The translations under genes were made by a program, and so were the position numbers. The notes under the pieces were generated by a model. That model saw nothing but the letters and a program-made list of their open reading frames with translations. It was not told the DNA's origin and ran no database searches. From Scolanthus callimorphus (lineage: Eukaryota; Cnidaria; Anthozoa; Actiniaria; Edwardsiidae), in the NCBI GenBank assembly GCA_033964015.1, contig CM066921.1, positions 22,611,355-22,675,354 on the forward strand: 64,000 nucleotides of DNA, read 5' to 3'. Every line of letters starts with the position of its first letter. The first letter of the stretch is position 1. Positions 63,561 through 64,000 of the stretch are shown here, piece after piece.

Positions 63561-64000
63561 CCCCCCGGGCATATTATTCAACATGCATATTATAGGTACC
63601 ATTTTTGAGAAACATTTATTAAACTATACCGTTTTATTCCTGGATTTCATTAGATATGTTAGGGAAAGTTGCGGGGTTTGGCAAAAGTTGTGTCTCCATG
63701 CTTAACTTATTCCGTATCACCAACATCCTTTATATTATCTCAATGTGTGATTGTACAAAGTTGAACCTGATGCGTGATTGCACTAACAGTCGAATCAGTA
63801 GAAAATTAGGGAGATTCTGTCTTAGAAGGGACAAGTACGAACTGGGAAGTATTCCCTATCTATCGAATATGACGGCAAAGACTTTTTTCTGCATGTGAAA
63901 TGACGTTCTTTTCTTTCTGAAAAATGCTATTTTAGCAGACTGAAAAACGCGAACTCCTTCAGAAGTTGGGCATCTTCAGACCTTCCCCCCCTTGTGACAA
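63561..64000. other. End of window, nothing recognised
   Basis: A short plus-strand frame (63656-63898) has no motif. Presumably BTAF1 intron. Confidence 0.35.

Overview
The window is eukaryotic genomic DNA: AT-rich, intron-bearing, packed with LTR retrotransposons, a tRNA-derived SINE, a Penelope-like fragment, satellites and dozens of fold-back (MITE-like) DNA elements. Three conserved animal genes are recognisable: a CDC14-type phosphatase, MEIOB and BTAF1. That mix fits an early-branching metazoan genome, most plausibly an anthozoan cnidarian such as a stony coral. The species cannot be fixed from the sequence alone.

Layout. 213-7671: a Ty3/Gypsy-type LTR retrotransposon with 180-bp LTRs, broken by frameshifts, by a deletion joining reverse transcriptase to integrase, and by a 2.8-kb DNA element (1558-4370) between gag and protease. 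7672-20630: no recognised host gene, but many inverted-repeat elements, a TTAA-flanked piggyBac-like element (11629-12646), a 128-bp satellite carrying CRE and E-box motifs (14665-15515), and a 2-kb non-coding element (copy A, 15755-17805) containing a Penelope-like insertion. 20634-33673: a short TA-flanked DNA element split by a 12.6-kb LTR element (20871-33445) whose 865-bp LTRs look identical. This element encodes Gag, a canonical -1 frameshift signal, a Pol ending in a chromodomain, a third ORF that looks BTB/BACK-like, and an envelope-like membrane protein, the last two each preceded by a strong splice acceptor. 33.7-40.3 kb: repeats. 40366-41490 (-): an intronless CDC14-like gene. 41.6-50.5 kb: repeats and fold-backs. 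50.5-52.3 kb: a minisatellite that switches orientation and carries a SINE. 52987-59993 (-): MEIOB in at least 11 exons. 60382 onward (+): the first two coding exons of BTAF1, head-to-head with MEIOB across a 388-bp putative shared promoter. Copy B of the non-coding element (60691-61990) lies in the next BTAF1 intron, followed by more repeats to the end.

A technical pattern runs through the window. Nearly every frame break in the youngest LTR element, and those in the otherwise well-preserved MEIOB exons, looks like loss of one base, mostly in short homopolymers. Assembly error is a simpler explanation than gene decay and should be tested before these genes are called pseudogenes.

Biologically, MEIOB (meiotic single-strand DNA binding) and BTAF1 (TBP-removing ATPase) may share one promoter. 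The two LTR elements are independent Ty3/Gypsy lineages of different age.
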